A stretch of 64,000 bases of DNA. It comes from Kovacikia minuta CCNUW1 (lineage in GTDB: Bacteria; Cyanobacteriota; Cyanobacteriia; Leptolyngbyales; Leptolyngbyaceae). A program made the position numbers and the translations under genes. The notes beneath the pieces are model-generated. The model was not told where the DNA came from, searched no databases, and saw only the letters and a list, made by a program, of their open reading frames with translations. This document shows, in pieces, positions 1 through 7,987 of this stretch. The first letter of the stretch is position 1, and each line of letters opens with the position of its first letter. The stretch covers positions 3,286,001 to 3,350,000 of the forward strand of contig NZ_CP083582.1 in NCBI RefSeq assembly GCF_020091585.1, read 5' to 3'.

Positions 1-210
1 TGGCAGTTTCGCTTTGCTTAACCCAAATAATTCAGCAACCTCTTGCTGGTGCCGTTTCATAAAGTCCTCTAGACCGCGCAGACTACTGTACCCGCTCATC
101 ACTCCAAGTAAGCTCAGCAACAGCATCAACCACAGTGGGTACTGCACTGTTCTGCCCCGTCTCCAGTCGGGAATCGTTTTGAGTTGTTCGATCAATGCTT
201 CTACACCCAT
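1..210 (-). CDS. ISAs1-family transposase, N-terminal part (cut by window edge)
   Basis: Reading the minus strand from an ATG at 208-210 gives 70 open codons to the window edge. The protein begins MGVEALIEQL, then has TIPDWRRGR and a hydrophobic helix (YPLWLMLLLSLLGVMSGY) followed by SLRGLEDFMKRH. This order (short lead, IPDxRR, hydrophobic helix, charged helix) is the DDE_Tnp_1-associated N-terminal domain of ISAs1-family transposases. The catalytic part lies outside the window, so completeness cannot be judged. The pyrimidine-rich stretch at about 265-285 may contain the element's terminal repeat, but its partner is not visible. Identification is by family resemblance from memory. Confidence 0.72.
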   Translation of the reverse strand, partial: MGVEALIEQLKTIPDWRRGRTVQYPLWLMLLLSLLGVMSGYSSLRGLEDFMKRHQQEVAELFGLSKAKLP

Positions 211-336
211 TGGTATACTCCAGTCGTCCTCCCCTTTAGCTTAAATTCTTCTCCCTAAAGAATCAGCCCTACCCCCACCCCCCACTTACTGATCTAAAAA
301 CCGCTGTAAGCGAACTGTTATGGCTCTGCACAAGGC

Positions 337-1380
337 TTGAAAAGGTTTCCATATCAAGCCAAGATGATGTGCTGGTACTGGTTGCAGTTCCACCCTACAA
401 TTTCAAAATGTGATGAGACTCTTTCGGTGGATGTTTCCCCTCCAAACGTGCCTTCCCATTCCTATCAGGTTGCGGCTTACATTACCGCTTACGAAGATGC
501 TGAAGCTCTGAACGCTTGCATCGCTGCTATCCGTATCCAGTCTTACCCAGTCCGGCAAACCGTAGTGGTCGATAATTCCCATCAGCCGTTGCCCCTTTCC
601 CCGGAGCATGCCTCCGACGAATCGCTGCTGGTCTGGTTGCAGCCAGAAAATATTGGGATTGCGGGGGGATTGGAATTAGCCCTTGAGTGGGCGCACCAAC
701 AGCATTACGATTTTCTCTGGACTTTTGATCAGGATAGTGTTCCTGCCCCTGATTGCTTAGAGTTGCTGCTAAAAGCCTACGCTGAACGCACCCAGGCAGG
801 ACATGAAATTGGCATTGTAGCTCCCAGGGCGATCGACGCCAGAACTGGAGAAACCGTGAAGCCAAGTTTGTTTCTGGGCGATCGATTTCGCGGCTTTCAA
901 CCTCCCGATCCCACCCTTCCCTATGAATGTGATGCTCCAATCACTTCCGGTTCCCTCGTTTGGTTAAAAGCTGCGGAAAAAATTCCGCCCCCGAATCCCG
1001 ATTTGTTTATTGACGGCATCGATCTGGACTACGGACTGCGTTTGAGAAAAGCCGGATTTCATCACTGGGTTATTCCTGCTGCTCTGATGCAGCACCGATT
1101 TGGGACACCGCTTCAGGTGCAGTTATTTGGCAAAAAAAAGGCTTTGCAGCTTTACTCACCCTTACGGTATTACTATATTTGTCGCAATCAAACCTACCTG
1201 GAATTGCACCATTCCGAAGGATGGCAGCGGCTGACTTGCAGCCTAAGGCGCATTAAATACCTACTGCTAACCCTTGGTACAATCCTGATATTTGATAGTT
1301 TGAAGTTAAAAAAGATGACTGCCTGTCTGATCGGAACCTATCACGGGTTTTCAGGTCAGCTAGGAAAAACCTGGCAGTAA
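337..1380 (+). CDS. Glycosyltransferase family 2, rhamnosyltransferase-like
   Basis: A cytoplasmic GT-A fold enzyme expected to transfer a sugar from a nucleotide-sugar donor to a surface polysaccharide or lipid-linked intermediate. The fold starts near residue 44 (AAYITAYEDAEALNACI), followed by VVVDNS, the GGLELAL helix and the metal-binding motif in WTFDQDSVP near residue 130. The later FIDGIDLDYGLRLRKAG segment is typical of RfbN/WbbL-like rhamnosyltransferases. The first 40 or so residues do not look like the family. An ATG at 364 is an alternative start and the true start may be further downstream. It is the first of three co-directional glycosyltransferases. The sugar and acceptor cannot be told from sequence. 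Confidence 0.82.
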   Translation: MKRFPYQAKMMCWYWLQFHPTISKCDETLSVDVSPPNVPSHSYQVAAYITAYEDAEALNACIAAIRIQSYPVRQTVVVDNSHQPLPLSPEHASDESLLVWLQPENIGIAGGLELALEWAHQQHYDFLWTFDQDSVPAPDCLELLLKAYAERTQAGHEIGIVAPRAIDARTGETVKPSLFLGDRFRGFQPPDPTLPYECDAPITSGSLVWLKAAEKIPPPNPDLFIDGIDLDYGLRLRKAGFHHWVIPAALMQHRFGTPLQVQLFGKKKALQLYSPLRYYYICRNQTYLELHHSEGWQRLTCSLRRIKYLLLTLGTILIFDSLKLKKMTACLIGTYHGFSGQLGKTWQ

Positions 1381-1445
1381 CTTGAAGATTCCCGGGTGGC
1401 TGTTTCTTCCCTGCCACCTGCCACCTAACACCTGTCACCTGCTAT

Positions 1446-2420
1446 ATGATTCGCGATCGCACCCCCATCATCTCCATTATTCTGGTTAACTACAACGGGG
1501 CAGATATCGTTGGGGAATGTTTGCGATCGCTGGAACAATTCTTGCAATCCTATCCCTACGAAGTCATCGTTGTTGATAACGCCTCTCAGGATGGCAGTCC
1601 GGATTTAATTGAACACACTTTTCCTTGGGTGCAGCTACTTAAACAGCCAGAAAATCGAGGATTTGGGGCAGGAAATAATATTGCTGCAAAGGTCGCAAGA
1701 GGAGAATTTTTGCTCCTCCTGAATACAGACACACAAATGACGAGCGATATTTTGCCCCATTTAATCCGACAGATAAAAGATTACCCTGATGTAGGCATTA
1801 TTGGTCCTCAATTGCTAAACCCAGATGGAAGTCTTCAGCTCTCAACCGCCTGGAAAATCAGCATCGTGGGGGAATATCAAACCCTAAAACAACAGAAAGA
1901 CTATCAGGAACCCAAGCATCAGGCAAGCATCACTCAAAAATTTAAAGCCTTGCAAGAAGTTGATATTGTTGTGGGAGCCGCCTTTTTCATTCGAAAGGCT
2001 TTGTTTGAGCAATTAGGTGGCTTTGATGAAAACTTTTTTATGTATTTTGAAGAGTCCGATCTGTGCCAGCGGGCTAGAAATCTGGGTTGGAAGATTCTTT
2101 ATACACCTGAAATCTCAGTGATTCATATTCGAGGACATTCAGTGAATAAGGTGAGCGATCGCATGCGCCTGGAATATCGCAAAAGCCAACTTTACTACTA
2201 TCAAAAACATCGCCCCCTCTGGGAACAGCTTATCCTACGCCTTTATTTATTATTAAAGTTTTTAGCTTCCGCCCTACTTCGCCTTGATTTAAATAACTTA
2301 AAATTCATAGCGCTGGTCTTAGACTTCGTAACCGTTCAGGGGGTATCAGATTTTTATGGCTCTAGGCGTAGCGCCTGCTTCAGGAATAACACCAGCAGTA
2401 GCGATCGAAAAGTAATTTAG
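1446..2420 (+). CDS. Glycosyltransferase family 2 with 3' end altered by an inserted miniature element
   Basis: A GT-A glycosyltransferase of the GT2 WcaA/rhamnosyltransferase type. It opens with ISIILVNYNGADIVGECL, then VIVVDNASQDGS, the NRGFGAGNN loop, the LLNTDTQ metal site, and the GGFDENFFMYFEESDLC acceptor-side motif. It lies 65 bp downstream of the previous glycosyltransferase. The natural reading frame runs to LVLDF at 2327. From 2328 the last 30 or so codons come from an inserted IS66-like element, giving an unrelated tail. Removing the insert and one copy of the duplicated target restores a reading frame that continues KHYPIRLNSRMG and stops. The catalytic domain is intact, so activity may survive. 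Confidence 0.86.
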   Translation: MIRDRTPIISIILVNYNGADIVGECLRSLEQFLQSYPYEVIVVDNASQDGSPDLIEHTFPWVQLLKQPENRGFGAGNNIAAKVARGEFLLLLNTDTQMTSDILPHLIRQIKDYPDVGIIGPQLLNPDGSLQLSTAWKISIVGEYQTLKQQKDYQEPKHQASITQKFKALQEVDIVVGAAFFIRKALFEQLGGFDENFFMYFEESDLCQRARNLGWKILYTPEISVIHIRGHSVNKVSDRMRLEYRKSQLYYYQKHRPLWEQLILRLYLLLKFLASALLRLDLNNLKFIALVLDFVTVQGVSDFYGSRRSACFRNNTSSSDRKVI

Positions 2421-2555
2421 GCGCAAAACTATCAACCAAATCTGCTTAAAGCCACTTTCTCCTAACATGAACTCATAAATGTCAAGTTTTGAAAGTGCTG
2501 TCTAGGAAGAGTTATGGAGTTTTGTTGATCTTTTACAGACCCCCTGAACGGTTAC
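2328..2555. mobile_element. 228-bp IS66-like miniature element (MITE) with target duplication
   Basis: Perfect 17-bp terminal inverted repeats, beginning GTAACCGTTCAGGGGGT at 2328-2344, have their complement at 2539-2555. The outside flanks are TAGACTTC (2320-2327) and AAGACTTC (2556-2563): seven of eight bases identical, as expected for an 8-bp target duplication with one later change. Ends starting GTAA and 8-bp duplications are typical of IS66-family elements. There is no room for a transposase, so it would move only with help from a related element. It sits across the 3' end of the upstream glycosyltransferase gene. Confidence 0.8.
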
Positions 2556-2588
2556 AAGACTTCAAACATTACCCGATCCGATTAAATA

Positions 2589-2621
2589 GTAGGATGGGTT
2601 AGCGTAGCGTAACCCATGCCG
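2589..2621. repeat. Small dispersed palindrome GGGTTAGCGTAGCGTAACCC
   Basis: The segment ATGGGTTAGCGTAGCGTAACCCAT is a near-perfect palindrome. This kind of GGGTTA-GCGTAGCG-TAACCC element occurs in many cyanobacterial genomes between genes. It lies between the glycosyltransferase genes, just after the MITE. No function can be assigned. Confidence 0.55.
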
Positions 2622-2683
2622 TTGATATCAGTTTATGCATTACATCGACACGAATGCATCCTCCGTTGAATGACTGCATTGCC

Positions 2684-3751
2684 ATGCCAATTCTGGTTAA
2701 TTTCTCCTCAGTTCTTGCCCAGCCGACCGGATTGGCAACCTATAGTCTCAATCTGATTAAGGAACTCAACCCCCTGGATATTGATCTGGTCGGATCTTCT
2801 GAAATTGCAGGGTACAGATTCCATCCCTCGCCTTCTAATTTAACCGCAGAATATGGGCTAAAAGGGCATCTGAAGCGATTACTTTGGGTACAACTTAAGC
2901 TTCCCAAACTTTATCATCGACTGGCTTCTGATTTGCTTTTTTCCCCAATTCCGGAAGCCCCTTTAGGAAGCGATTGTCGTTGGATTGTAACGGTTCACGA
3001 TTTGATTCCACTGCACTTTCCCAGGCGCTTTTCGCCCGCAACACTCTACAACCGCTACTATATTCCACAAGTTTTAAGGCAGTCGGTGCATCTCCTTTGC
3101 AATTCAGTTGCAACTGCCAACGATATAATTCGCTTTTGCAAAATTTCTGCGAACAAAATTACTCCAATTCCCCTTGCCTACGATGCTGAAAATTTTCGCT
3201 TTTTGAATTTACCGACCCGCAATTACTTCCTGTACCTGGGGCGAATTAACCCTTATAAAAATGTGCAGCGATTAATTGCTGCCTTTGCAGCTTTACCCAA
3301 CCATGCAGATTATGAACTTTGGTTAGCAGGCCCACCAGATAAACGCTACTTACCTGCCCTGGAGAATCAAATTAAGGAGTTGAACCTGACAGAACGGGTC
3401 AAGTTTTTGAAATATGTTCCCTATGGGGAATTACCGAAAATAGTGAATCAAGCGATCGCCCTTGTGTTTCCCAGCCTGTGGGAGGGATTTGGCTTACCTG
3501 TGCTGGAAGCGATGGCGTGTGGCACCCCTGTAATTACGTCCAACCTGGCATCCTTACCAGAAGTTGCTGGAGATGCGGCAATTTTGGTTGACCCCTACAA
3601 TGTAGGGGCGATCGCCCATGCCATGAATGATCTGATCACAGACCCAGGGTTGCGAACCCAACTCCGCACCACGGGGCTAACCCGTGCCAACCACTTCAGC
3701 TGGGAAAAAACGGGACAGGAAACAGTTCAGGTTTTAAAGCAGTATTTGTAG
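2684..3751 (+). CDS. Glycosyltransferase family 4 (GT-B fold)
   Basis: A retaining GT4 glycosyltransferase likely to extend a surface glycan. The N-terminal domain opens with [20 protein letters not shown], and [13 protein letters not shown] is the typical acceptor-side motif. The C-terminal Rossmann domain shows [17 protein letters not shown], then [20 protein letters not shown], which contains the EX7E nucleotide-sugar motif, then [14 protein letters not shown] place the start at the ATG at 2684, because the ten extra codons from 2654 do not look like family sequence. It is the third glycosyltransferase in a row, separated from the second by the mobile element and palindrome. Confidence 0.9.
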   Translation: MPILVNFSSVLAQPTGLATYSLNLIKELNPLDIDLVGSSEIAGYRFHPSPSNLTAEYGLKGHLKRLLWVQLKLPKLYHRLASDLLFSPIPEAPLGSDCRWIVTVHDLIPLHFPRRFSPATLYNRYYIPQVLRQSVHLLCNSVATANDIIRFCKISANKITPIPLAYDAENFRFLNLPTRNYFLYLGRINPYKNVQRLIAAFAALPNHADYELWLAGPPDKRYLPALENQIKELNLTERVKFLKYVPYGELPKIVNQAIALVFPSLWEGFGLPVLEAMACGTPVITSNLASLPEVAGDAAILVDPYNVGAIAHAMNDLITDPGLRTQLRTTGLTRANHFSWEKTGQETVQVLKQYL

Positions 3752-3815
3752 GAAGTCAGAGGCTGGGGCTTAACCATCCAACAACCGCTGTAATTTCCAG
3801 TCCCCAATTCCGTTA

Positions 3816-4184
3816 TTATTCTTTCCAGACAACTAAAACAACGCCACAGGCAATAAGTGCCAGCCCAATTAAGCGGTTGAAGGGAATAGACTCCTTAAAG
3901 ATAAAATAGCCCATCAGAACTGAAAATATATAACTGATCGATACTGCTGGACCAACCACACTCAATTTAACGCGGGTCAGCAACAGAATATAGAGCACAG
4001 CACTTAGACCGTAAAGTGCCAAACCAACCATCAATTCTGGGGTCGTTACAATTGCCAGGACGTGAGCTACAGCATTTCCTGCATTAGCCTTGCCCAACTT
4101 TAGGGCACCCGCTTTCAGGAAAAATTGTCCGCCAATTGCAGTTAGAAGAGACAGTAATAATACGCCAAACTCGTGTAGAGTCAC
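3816..4184 (-). CDS. Small four-helix DMT/SMR-type membrane transporter
   Basis: A 122-residue protein with four predicted membrane helices: an N-terminal segment around LLLSLLTAIGGQFFLKAGA, a second near ELMVGLALYGLSAVLYILLL, a third containing VVGPAVSISYIFSVLMGYFIF followed by the KES turn, and a fourth at LIGLALIACGVVLVVW. Size and the F-KES motif match the EamA/SMR group. Family members near sugar-transfer genes (the ArnE/ArnF type) flip lipid-linked sugars, and this gene converges on three glycosyltransferases. That role is an inference. A multidrug exporter is the alternative. Confidence 0.75.
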   Translation of the reverse strand: MTLHEFGVLLLSLLTAIGGQFFLKAGALKLGKANAGNAVAHVLAIVTTPELMVGLALYGLSAVLYILLLTRVKLSVVGPAVSISYIFSVLMGYFIFKESIPFNRLIGLALIACGVVLVVWKE

Positions 4185-4285
4185 GGGAAATCCTTACGTT
4201 ATTCTTTCAGTCTTCCAGTTTACAGCCTACTTGGGAATAGAAAAGGCTAGAATCAACTCGGAAGTCTAGTGTTGATTGAAGTAAA

Positions 4286-4984
4286 ATGACCACTCAAATT
4301 CAATCTCCCTACACTAGTGAGCAAATTTCCGTGTGGCTGCGTGGTTTATTGACTCTCGCCTGGTCGGATGGAAATTTTGATGTAGAGGAGCAAAAGCTAA
4401 TCACTGCCCTGACTCACCAGCAACTGACTGCCACAGACAGCCCAAATGCGTTGGAACCCATTTCTCCTGCTGAGCTTGCGGCGGTTTTTGGAAAAGATTC
4501 CAGTCTTGCTGAAAACTTTTTGAGAACGGCTGTAATGGTTGCAGTTGCAGATGGAGCCTATTCTCTCTGTGAAGACAAGCTACTCCACGAATACTGCGAA
4601 GCGCTAGGATTGAGCGCTGAAATTCTTCAGGCACTCCGGTCAACCCTGTTTGACCCAGAGACACAACAGCCTGCTGACGCTTCAACGGCTCAATCGGTTA
4701 ACCTGTACGGAGAGACGGGCCAACCGCTGGATGTATTGCACCCAGTTAAGGATTGGCTGGATCAGATGGAAATTCATGATCCTAAAGTTGCCCATTTTTT
4801 GTGCAAATTAATTCCACCCCAATGCCCGTTTGAGCGGGATATCAACCTATTTGGGCGGAGGGTTGCCCACATTCCTCCCCTTTGTAAACTTAATCCGCTT
4901 TACGAACAGTTGGTTAGTCTCCGGTTCCGGGCACTCTCCTACCTGGCGGATGAGTGTCAGGAGGATATATCTTCCTATTGCTAG
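4286..4984 (+). CDS. TerB-like N-terminal domain fused to Mo-dependent nitrogenase C-terminal-type domain
   Basis: 232 residues in two parts. Residues about 12-120 form a helical TerB/DjlA-N-like domain, with WLRGLLTLAWSDGNFDVEEQ and a second repeat AVMVAVADGAYSLCEDKL. Both carry the D-G-x-(F/Y) acidic signature of metal-binding TerB helices. Residues about 150-232 (VKDWLDQMEIHDPKVAHFL, IPPQCPFERDI, HIPPLCKLNPLYEQL, LADECQED) match the cyanobacterial family called Mo-dependent nitrogenase C-terminus. Members occur in cyanobacteria whether or not they fix nitrogen, so the name says little about function. Several conserved cysteines suggest metal binding. The cellular role is unknown. Confidence 0.78.
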   Translation: MTTQIQSPYTSEQISVWLRGLLTLAWSDGNFDVEEQKLITALTHQQLTATDSPNALEPISPAELAAVFGKDSSLAENFLRTAVMVAVADGAYSLCEDKLLHEYCEALGLSAEILQALRSTLFDPETQQPADASTAQSVNLYGETGQPLDVLHPVKDWLDQMEIHDPKVAHFLCKLIPPQCPFERDINLFGRRVAHIPPLCKLNPLYEQLVSLRFRALSYLADECQEDISSYC

Positions 4985-5113
4985 GGTTATGTTTTTTAGG
5001 GGGTGAAAAATCTCAAAAAATAACGATTATTTTCTCCATCGTCCCTCAACTCCAGGCTGACAGACTACCAGAAAACTTTGGGTAGGTTAGGTTGTTGCGA
5101 CCCCTCCTCTGTC

Positions 5114-5929
5114 CTATAAATTCCACAGGGCTAATGCAGTTGCCAGTAGCATCAGCAGGCTCATACCACCCGCCAAAGGTTTGCCCGATCGCCCAATCAT
5201 CCAATCCGGGCTATGCGGTTTGTAATGAATGAGTTGGGCAGAATCAAGACTGGCCATGCCCCAGATCCAACCGGCATGGAGTCCGATCGCCAGCCCCAGA
5301 CTGCCCCCATCGACCCAGCGCGCCACGACTAAAACCATACCCATAAGCCATAGTCCTGGCAATTGGGGCAATGCTTCCTTCCCCTCCCAGACCAGGTGAA
5401 GTAGGGCAAATATTAAACTTGAACTAAGAGCAGCAATCCAGGGATGGAAGGCTTGCTGGAGCTGGTTCAGCAGAAAGCCCCGAAATACCAGTTCCTCGAT
5501 GATACTGACCAAAAGCCCTACAACCAGTAAAGGCAACAAAAAGCGGATAATCTGACGCCAGTTTTCCCATTGCCAGTCGAGCCAGTCGAGCCAGCTTTCA
5601 ATCCCAAACAGGAACACTAAACCCCCGAGTCCCAATCCCAACCCGATCGCCAACGAAACCAGAAATGAAGACTCCCAGGTTATTCCATAGTCCGAAAATG
5701 GGAGATTGTCGATTTGGGCTGCTCCCCACAAAACCAGCGGGGCAAGGACATAAAGGGATAGAACCAGGGGAAGTTTTTGCTCTGTTTGGAGCGGCTTGGG
5801 AGGATGCCATTGGAGGGCAATTGCAAGGGGAATTGCGATCGGCAACCAAATGATTATCCAGGCAAGGAAAAAAGCTGCTATTTTTACCGCCACCGAACTT
5901 TCAGCTAGAAATGCTAAAGGATTTGGCAT
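5114..5929 (-). CDS. CPBP-family intramembrane glutamic protease (Abi domain)
   Basis: A 271-residue membrane protein with about eight hydrophobic segments. The CPBP/Abi signature is present: EELVFRGFLLNQL (the EExxxR motif), FALLHL with the second-motif histidine, and a third motif LAIGLHAGWIWG. Family members cleave within the membrane (Rce1-like) or act in bacteriocin immunity and membrane protein sorting. No processing partner is next to it. The N terminus MPNPLAFLAESSVAVK leads straight into a membrane helix, supporting the start. Confidence 0.88.
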   Translation of the reverse strand: MPNPLAFLAESSVAVKIAAFFLAWIIIWLPIAIPLAIALQWHPPKPLQTEQKLPLVLSLYVLAPLVLWGAAQIDNLPFSDYGITWESSFLVSLAIGLGLGLGGLVFLFGIESWLDWLDWQWENWRQIIRFLLPLLVVGLLVSIIEELVFRGFLLNQLQQAFHPWIAALSSSLIFALLHLVWEGKEALPQLPGLWLMGMVLVVARWVDGGSLGLAIGLHAGWIWGMASLDSAQLIHYKPHSPDWMIGRSGKPLAGGMSLLMLLATALALWNL

Positions 5930-6035
5930 GATTTAAGCTAAAGAAACTGCTTTTCTTCAGAACTTGCCAGGAATAAGTTTTAGCATTTAGCAAGAGCTGA
6001 CCAACCGCTATTGTTAACTTTCTTGGATGAAGGAC

Positions 6036-6434
6036 TTAAAGATGGGAACCGTTGCTATCACTCTTGCCGCCATCCAACTGAATCAGATGAATATGCTTGT
6101 AGCCAAGCTTAATTTCAAACTCATCTCCTGGCTTTAATCCCATTGCCTGGGTATAGGCAGCACCAATCACAATTTGCCCATTTTTATGCACACTAACCCG
6201 ATAGGTTGGTTCGCGCCCACGACCGTCTTTTGACCCTTCCGGGCTAAGTGGAATGCCCCGCGCAGCTAATACCGCATCATAAAAATCTGTCAGGTTAACT
6301 CGGGTCTGGTTGTTTTTTGTGACCGTGTAGTAACCACAGCGCTTTGCTGTTTCCCGTCTGGGCAAGTGGGAAAGTTCCTTAACTTTTTGAAGAAGCGCTT
6401 TTCCAGTCAGTGGAGCCGTTGCGTTTTCAGCCAT
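6036..6434 (-). CDS. cyAbrB-type transcriptional regulator
   Basis: A 132-residue protein of the cyanobacterial AbrB family. It starts MAENATAPLTGKALLQKV and continues LPRRETAKRCGYY, which is typical of the cyAbrB N-terminal region. The C-terminal half contains the swapped-hairpin AbrB fold (YRVSVHKNGQIVIGAAYTQ, MGLKPGDEFEIKLG). In Synechocystis and Nostoc such proteins are DNA-binding global regulators of carbon and nitrogen balance and of hydrogenase. It is a single-gene unit followed on the upstream side by a long non-coding stretch. Confidence 0.9.
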   Translation of the reverse strand: MAENATAPLTGKALLQKVKELSHLPRRETAKRCGYYTVTKNNQTRVNLTDFYDAVLAARGIPLSPEGSKDGRGREPTYRVSVHKNGQIVIGAAYTQAMGLKPGDEFEIKLGYKHIHLIQLDGGKSDSNGSHL

Positions 6435-6837
6435 CTCTATATCCTGAGACTATTTATTCTGAGAAAATCGGGCTGATATCTCAGCATTATAAAAATATAT
6501 CCTCAAATCTCTCTCTTTTGGCAATAATTTTTTTCAGCAGTTTCTCCATCAATACTTTATATTTATACTTCTGATTTTCTGTCGAAACATAGGAATTCCT
6601 AGGGATTCCTAAAGCAGTCAGGCACAACTATAGCGATCCTATCTAGATTGTGAAAGGGCTTTCCCGGAGGGAAAGACTTTCACAACTCTCCTTTTTCACC
6701 AATGATTCAAGACTGCTATAGATATTTAGAATTCAGTCGTCAGAATCCAGGAGGCAGAAGGAATTGATAGTTTTGGATTATATCTATCCTTCTAATCTCG
6801 CTTAGACTAGAAATATCCGATCAAGCACTGTTTTAAA
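6435..6837. other. Intergenic region between divergent cyAbrB and sdhB genes, with a hairpin
   Basis: This 403-bp gap must hold the promoters of the two divergent genes. The clearest structure is an imperfect hairpin: GTGAAAGGGCTTTCCC at 6650-6665 pairs with GGGAAAGACTTTCAC at 6669-6683. It is framed by matching CTATAG hexamers near 6629 and 6716. This looks like a small dispersed palindromic element rather than a terminator, since it lies between two gene starts. No coding sequence is apparent. Confidence 0.5.
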
Positions 6838-7914
6838 ATGCAAGTCCTTTTTAGAGTAATTAGGCAGGATCAACAGAATCCTCCAAAACTCCAAACCTAT
6901 GCATTGGAGGTAGATCCAAGCAGCACAATTTTAGATTGTTTGAATCAGATTAAGTGGCAACAAGATGGCACCTTGGCGTTTCGCAAAAACTGCCGTAACA
7001 CAATTTGTGGTAGCTGCGCGATGCGAATCAATGGGCGCTCAGCATTAGCTTGTAAAGAAAGCGTAAACAGTGAACTGATGCGACTAAAACCGATCGCTGA
7101 CACTGCACTTTCCTCCACAAATTCTACTGAAGTTGCTCTAGAAGCTATCCCGGAAATGACGATCGCCCCGATGGGGAATATGCCCGTTATCAAAGATCTG
7201 GTCGTGGATATGCAGAGCTTTTGGGCAAACCTGAAGGCCGTCGATCCCTACGTCAGCACAGCCGGTCGTCAGATACCCGAACGGGAGTTTTTGCAAACAC
7301 CCGAAGAACGGGCACGGTTGAACCAGACGGGTAACTGCATTATGTGTGGGGCCTGTTATTCAGAATGTAATGCGCGGGAAGTAGATTCTAGCTTTGTCGG
7401 CCCCCATGCTTTGGCAAAGGCATACCGCATGGTGGCAGATTCTCGCGACCAACAAACCGAGGCGCGGTTGGAGAAGTATAACCAGGGGACTCAGGGAGTG
7501 TGGGGCTGCACCCGCTGTTACTACTGCAATGCGGTGTGTCCCATGGGGGTTGCCCCAATGGATCAGATTGGCAAAATCAAAAGCGAAATTTTAGATCGGA
7601 AAGATGCCCAGGCAAGTCGCTCGATTCGCCATCGCAAGCAGCTGATCGAACTGGTTAAGCAGGGCGGCTGGATTGACGAGCGTCAGTTTGGCTTACAGGT
7701 GGTGGGCAATTCTTTTCGAGATCTCAGGGGGCTATTCAGTTTGGCACCGTTGGGGCTGAAAATGATCAGCAAGGGTAAATTCCCGCTCAAGTTCGAGCGA
7801 TCGGAGGGAACGGATACCGTGCGATCGCTGATTGAATCCGCCCAACGCCTTGAATCCTCTCCAGATTTTGTGGATGATGTTTCTACGGAAACACCTGAAC
7901 CAGTGGGTGGCTAG
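6838..7914 (+). CDS. sdhB: Succinate dehydrogenase/fumarate reductase iron-sulfur subunit
   Basis: The electron-transfer subunit that carries electrons from the flavoprotein to quinone at the thylakoid or cytoplasmic membrane. The N-terminal ferredoxin domain has cysteines 52, 57, 60 and 72 (CRNTICGSC...C) for the [2Fe-2S] cluster. The C-terminal domain has CIMCGACYSEC and CTRCYYCNAVCPMG for the [4Fe-4S] and [3Fe-4S] clusters. The 358 residues are longer than the bacterial norm of about 240 because of a C-terminal extension of about 100 residues, as in other cyanobacterial SdhB proteins. No sdhA is adjacent, which is usual in cyanobacteria. Confidence 0.93.
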   Translation: MQVLFRVIRQDQQNPPKLQTYALEVDPSSTILDCLNQIKWQQDGTLAFRKNCRNTICGSCAMRINGRSALACKESVNSELMRLKPIADTALSSTNSTEVALEAIPEMTIAPMGNMPVIKDLVVDMQSFWANLKAVDPYVSTAGRQIPEREFLQTPEERARLNQTGNCIMCGACYSECNAREVDSSFVGPHALAKAYRMVADSRDQQTEARLEKYNQGTQGVWGCTRCYYCNAVCPMGVAPMDQIGKIKSEILDRKDAQASRSIRHRKQLIELVKQGGWIDERQFGLQVVGNSFRDLRGLFSLAPLGLKMISKGKFPLKFERSEGTDTVRSLIESAQRLESSPDFVDDVSTETPEPVGG

Positions 7915-7917
7915 CAA

Positions 7918-7953
7918 ATAGGGAGTGGGGAGTAGGGAGTGGGGAGTGGGGGC
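7918..7953. repeat. Heptamer tandem repeat (GGGAGTR)
   Basis: Just after the sdhB stop, about five tandem copies of a 7-base unit GGGAGTG or GGGAGTA. This is the cyanobacterial short tandemly repeated repetitive sequence type. Confidence 0.7.
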
Positions 7954-7987
7954 TAGGAATCGCGGGTGAACTAATCAGTGATTAATT

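Noticed and set aside
403-940. Minus-strand open frames over the first glycosyltransferase
   Set aside because: They lie opposite a strongly supported coding sequence and show no domain.
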